From NCBI GenBank assembly GCA_002281875.1, contig NCHN01000011.1:21624-85623 (forward strand): 64,000 nt of DNA. Direction: 5' to 3'. Both the position numbers and the translations under genes were made by a program. Each line of letters opens with the position of its first letter. Within the stretch, counting starts at the first letter, position 1. Origin of the DNA: Sphingobacteriia bacterium 24-36-13. Lineage in GTDB: Bacteria > Bacteroidota > Bacteroidia > Chitinophagales > Chitinophagaceae. The notes under the pieces were generated by a model, which worked only from the letters and a program-made list of their open reading frames with translations, was not told where the DNA came from and did not search any database. Positions 63,499 through 64,000 of the stretch are shown one piece after another.

Positions 63499-63969
63499 TT
63501 AGAGTGGGCTTACCACTACATTTCTATCTAAACTTTCTTCTAATGAAATAAAGGTCTCCGTTCTTTCTATTCCCTTGATCTTTTGTAATTCGTCGTGTAG
63601 TACGAAGCGTAATTCTTGAATGTCTTTGCAAACGATTTCAGCAAACATGCTGTAATTTCCTGTAGTATAATTTAACCGAACAATTTGTTTGATTTTTTTC
63701 AATTCCTTTGCCACTGAATCGTACAAAGAACTTTTTTCCAAGTAGATTCCTATAAAAGCAATTACATCGTACCCCAACGATTTGAGATCTACCGATAATC
63801 TTTTACCTTTAACTACTTTTAGTTCTTCTAATTTTTTTATTCTTACATGAATCGTGCCCCCTGATACGAATAATTTCTTTCCCAAATCGGCATAAGAAAT
63901 CTCCGCATCTTCCATCATTTCTTGAATGATCTGAAAATCTAGTTTGTCAAGATTTAATTTAGTAGACAT
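63499..63969 (-). CDS. Lrp/AsnC-family transcriptional regulator
   Basis: A 156-residue regulator with an N-terminal helix-turn-helix (LDFQIIQEMMEDAEISYADLGKKLFVSGGTIHVRIKKLEEL, about 10-50) and a C-terminal RAM (ACT-like) domain (about 70-150, with VIAFIGIYLEKSS). Such regulators usually respond to amino acids. It is the first gene of a unit with the Wzz-like and O-antigen ligase-like genes, so surface-glycan regulation is possible. Its promoter is probably beyond the window end. Confidence 0.92.
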   Translation of the reverse strand: MSTKLNLDKLDFQIIQEMMEDAEISYADLGKKLFVSGGTIHVRIKKLEELKVVKGKRLSVDLKSLGYDVIAFIGIYLEKSSLYDSVAKELKKIKQIVRLNYTTGNYSMFAEIVCKDIQELRFVLHDELQKIKGIERTETFISLEESLDRNVVVSPL

Positions 63970-64000
63970 TTTTGGCCATTTATTTAAATAATATTCAAAT

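Overview
The window is a 64 kb chromosomal segment of a Bacteroidota bacterium, most likely a Chitinophagaceae-type organism (close to Sediminibacterium or Hydrotalea; the genus is inference). The case rests on low GC, start codons without Shine-Dalgarno sequences, promoters of the TTG-N19..22-TAnnTTTG type, an alternative complex III (act) plus caa3-like cox cluster, PspC/PadR and SusD-less secreted enzymes with signal peptides ending in AQ. No phage, plasmid or CRISPR is visible; nearly all of it reads as core genome.

Layout. (1) 1-8794: one tight plus-strand operon, ilvB(partial)-ilvN-ilvC-ilvA-thrA-thrB-thrC, taking aspartate-4-phosphate chemistry to threonine and threonine or pyruvate to isoleucine and valine. 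(2) 8822-16841: a secreted M20 amidohydrolase, a sugar MFS transporter, three secreted proteins of unknown function and a secreted glycogen-debranching-like glycosidase. (3) 16953-19439: a membrane PAS sensor that stops after its phosphoacceptor-like helix, a small-protein/nucleotidyltransferase pair, a repeat patch and tRNA-Arg(CCT). (4) 19440-23094: secreted amidohydrolase, TPR membrane protein, GNAT acetyltransferase, purN and a small membrane protein. (5) 23281-39191: respiratory super-cluster actABCDEF-coxB-coxA | ctaB-coxC-coxC2-cox4 | sco-DUF420, with terminators inside it, moving electrons from menaquinol to oxygen. (6) 39192-44684: structured spacer, short SSB, zinc-ribbon protein, RlpA, GcvT and a small protein/PadR/PspC operon. 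(7) 45075-48071: arsenic resistance operon arsR-arsM-acr3-arsC, the last gene carrying a signal peptide. (8) 48099-53104: M16 protease pair, aspartyl protease with PDZ domain, and mqnC of the futalosine menaquinone route, which fits the quinol-oxidising complex upstream. (9) 53205-57340: two tandem paralogous membrane proteins of unknown family, an ECF sigma/anti-sigma/outer-membrane-protein operon and an L,D-transpeptidase. (10) 57430-63969: acyl-CoA dehydrogenase with MarR regulator, GT2 glycosyltransferase, O-antigen ligase-like and Wzz-like polysaccharide proteins and an Lrp/AsnC regulator.

The most informative non-coding signals are palindromes placed exactly on promoters of the regulators PadR, MarR and ArsR, an about 80 nt hairpin with competing pairings at 39201-39302, and small hairpins in most spacers of the act/cox cluster. 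I did not find a clear new defence or mobile system. The best candidates for undescribed biology are the tandem membrane-protein pair beside the sigma factor, the sigma antagonist with a duplicated cytoplasmic domain, the small-protein/nucleotidyltransferase pair, the exported arsenate reductase and the 39.2 kb RNA-like element. All functions are assigned from sequence reading alone; no database search was run.
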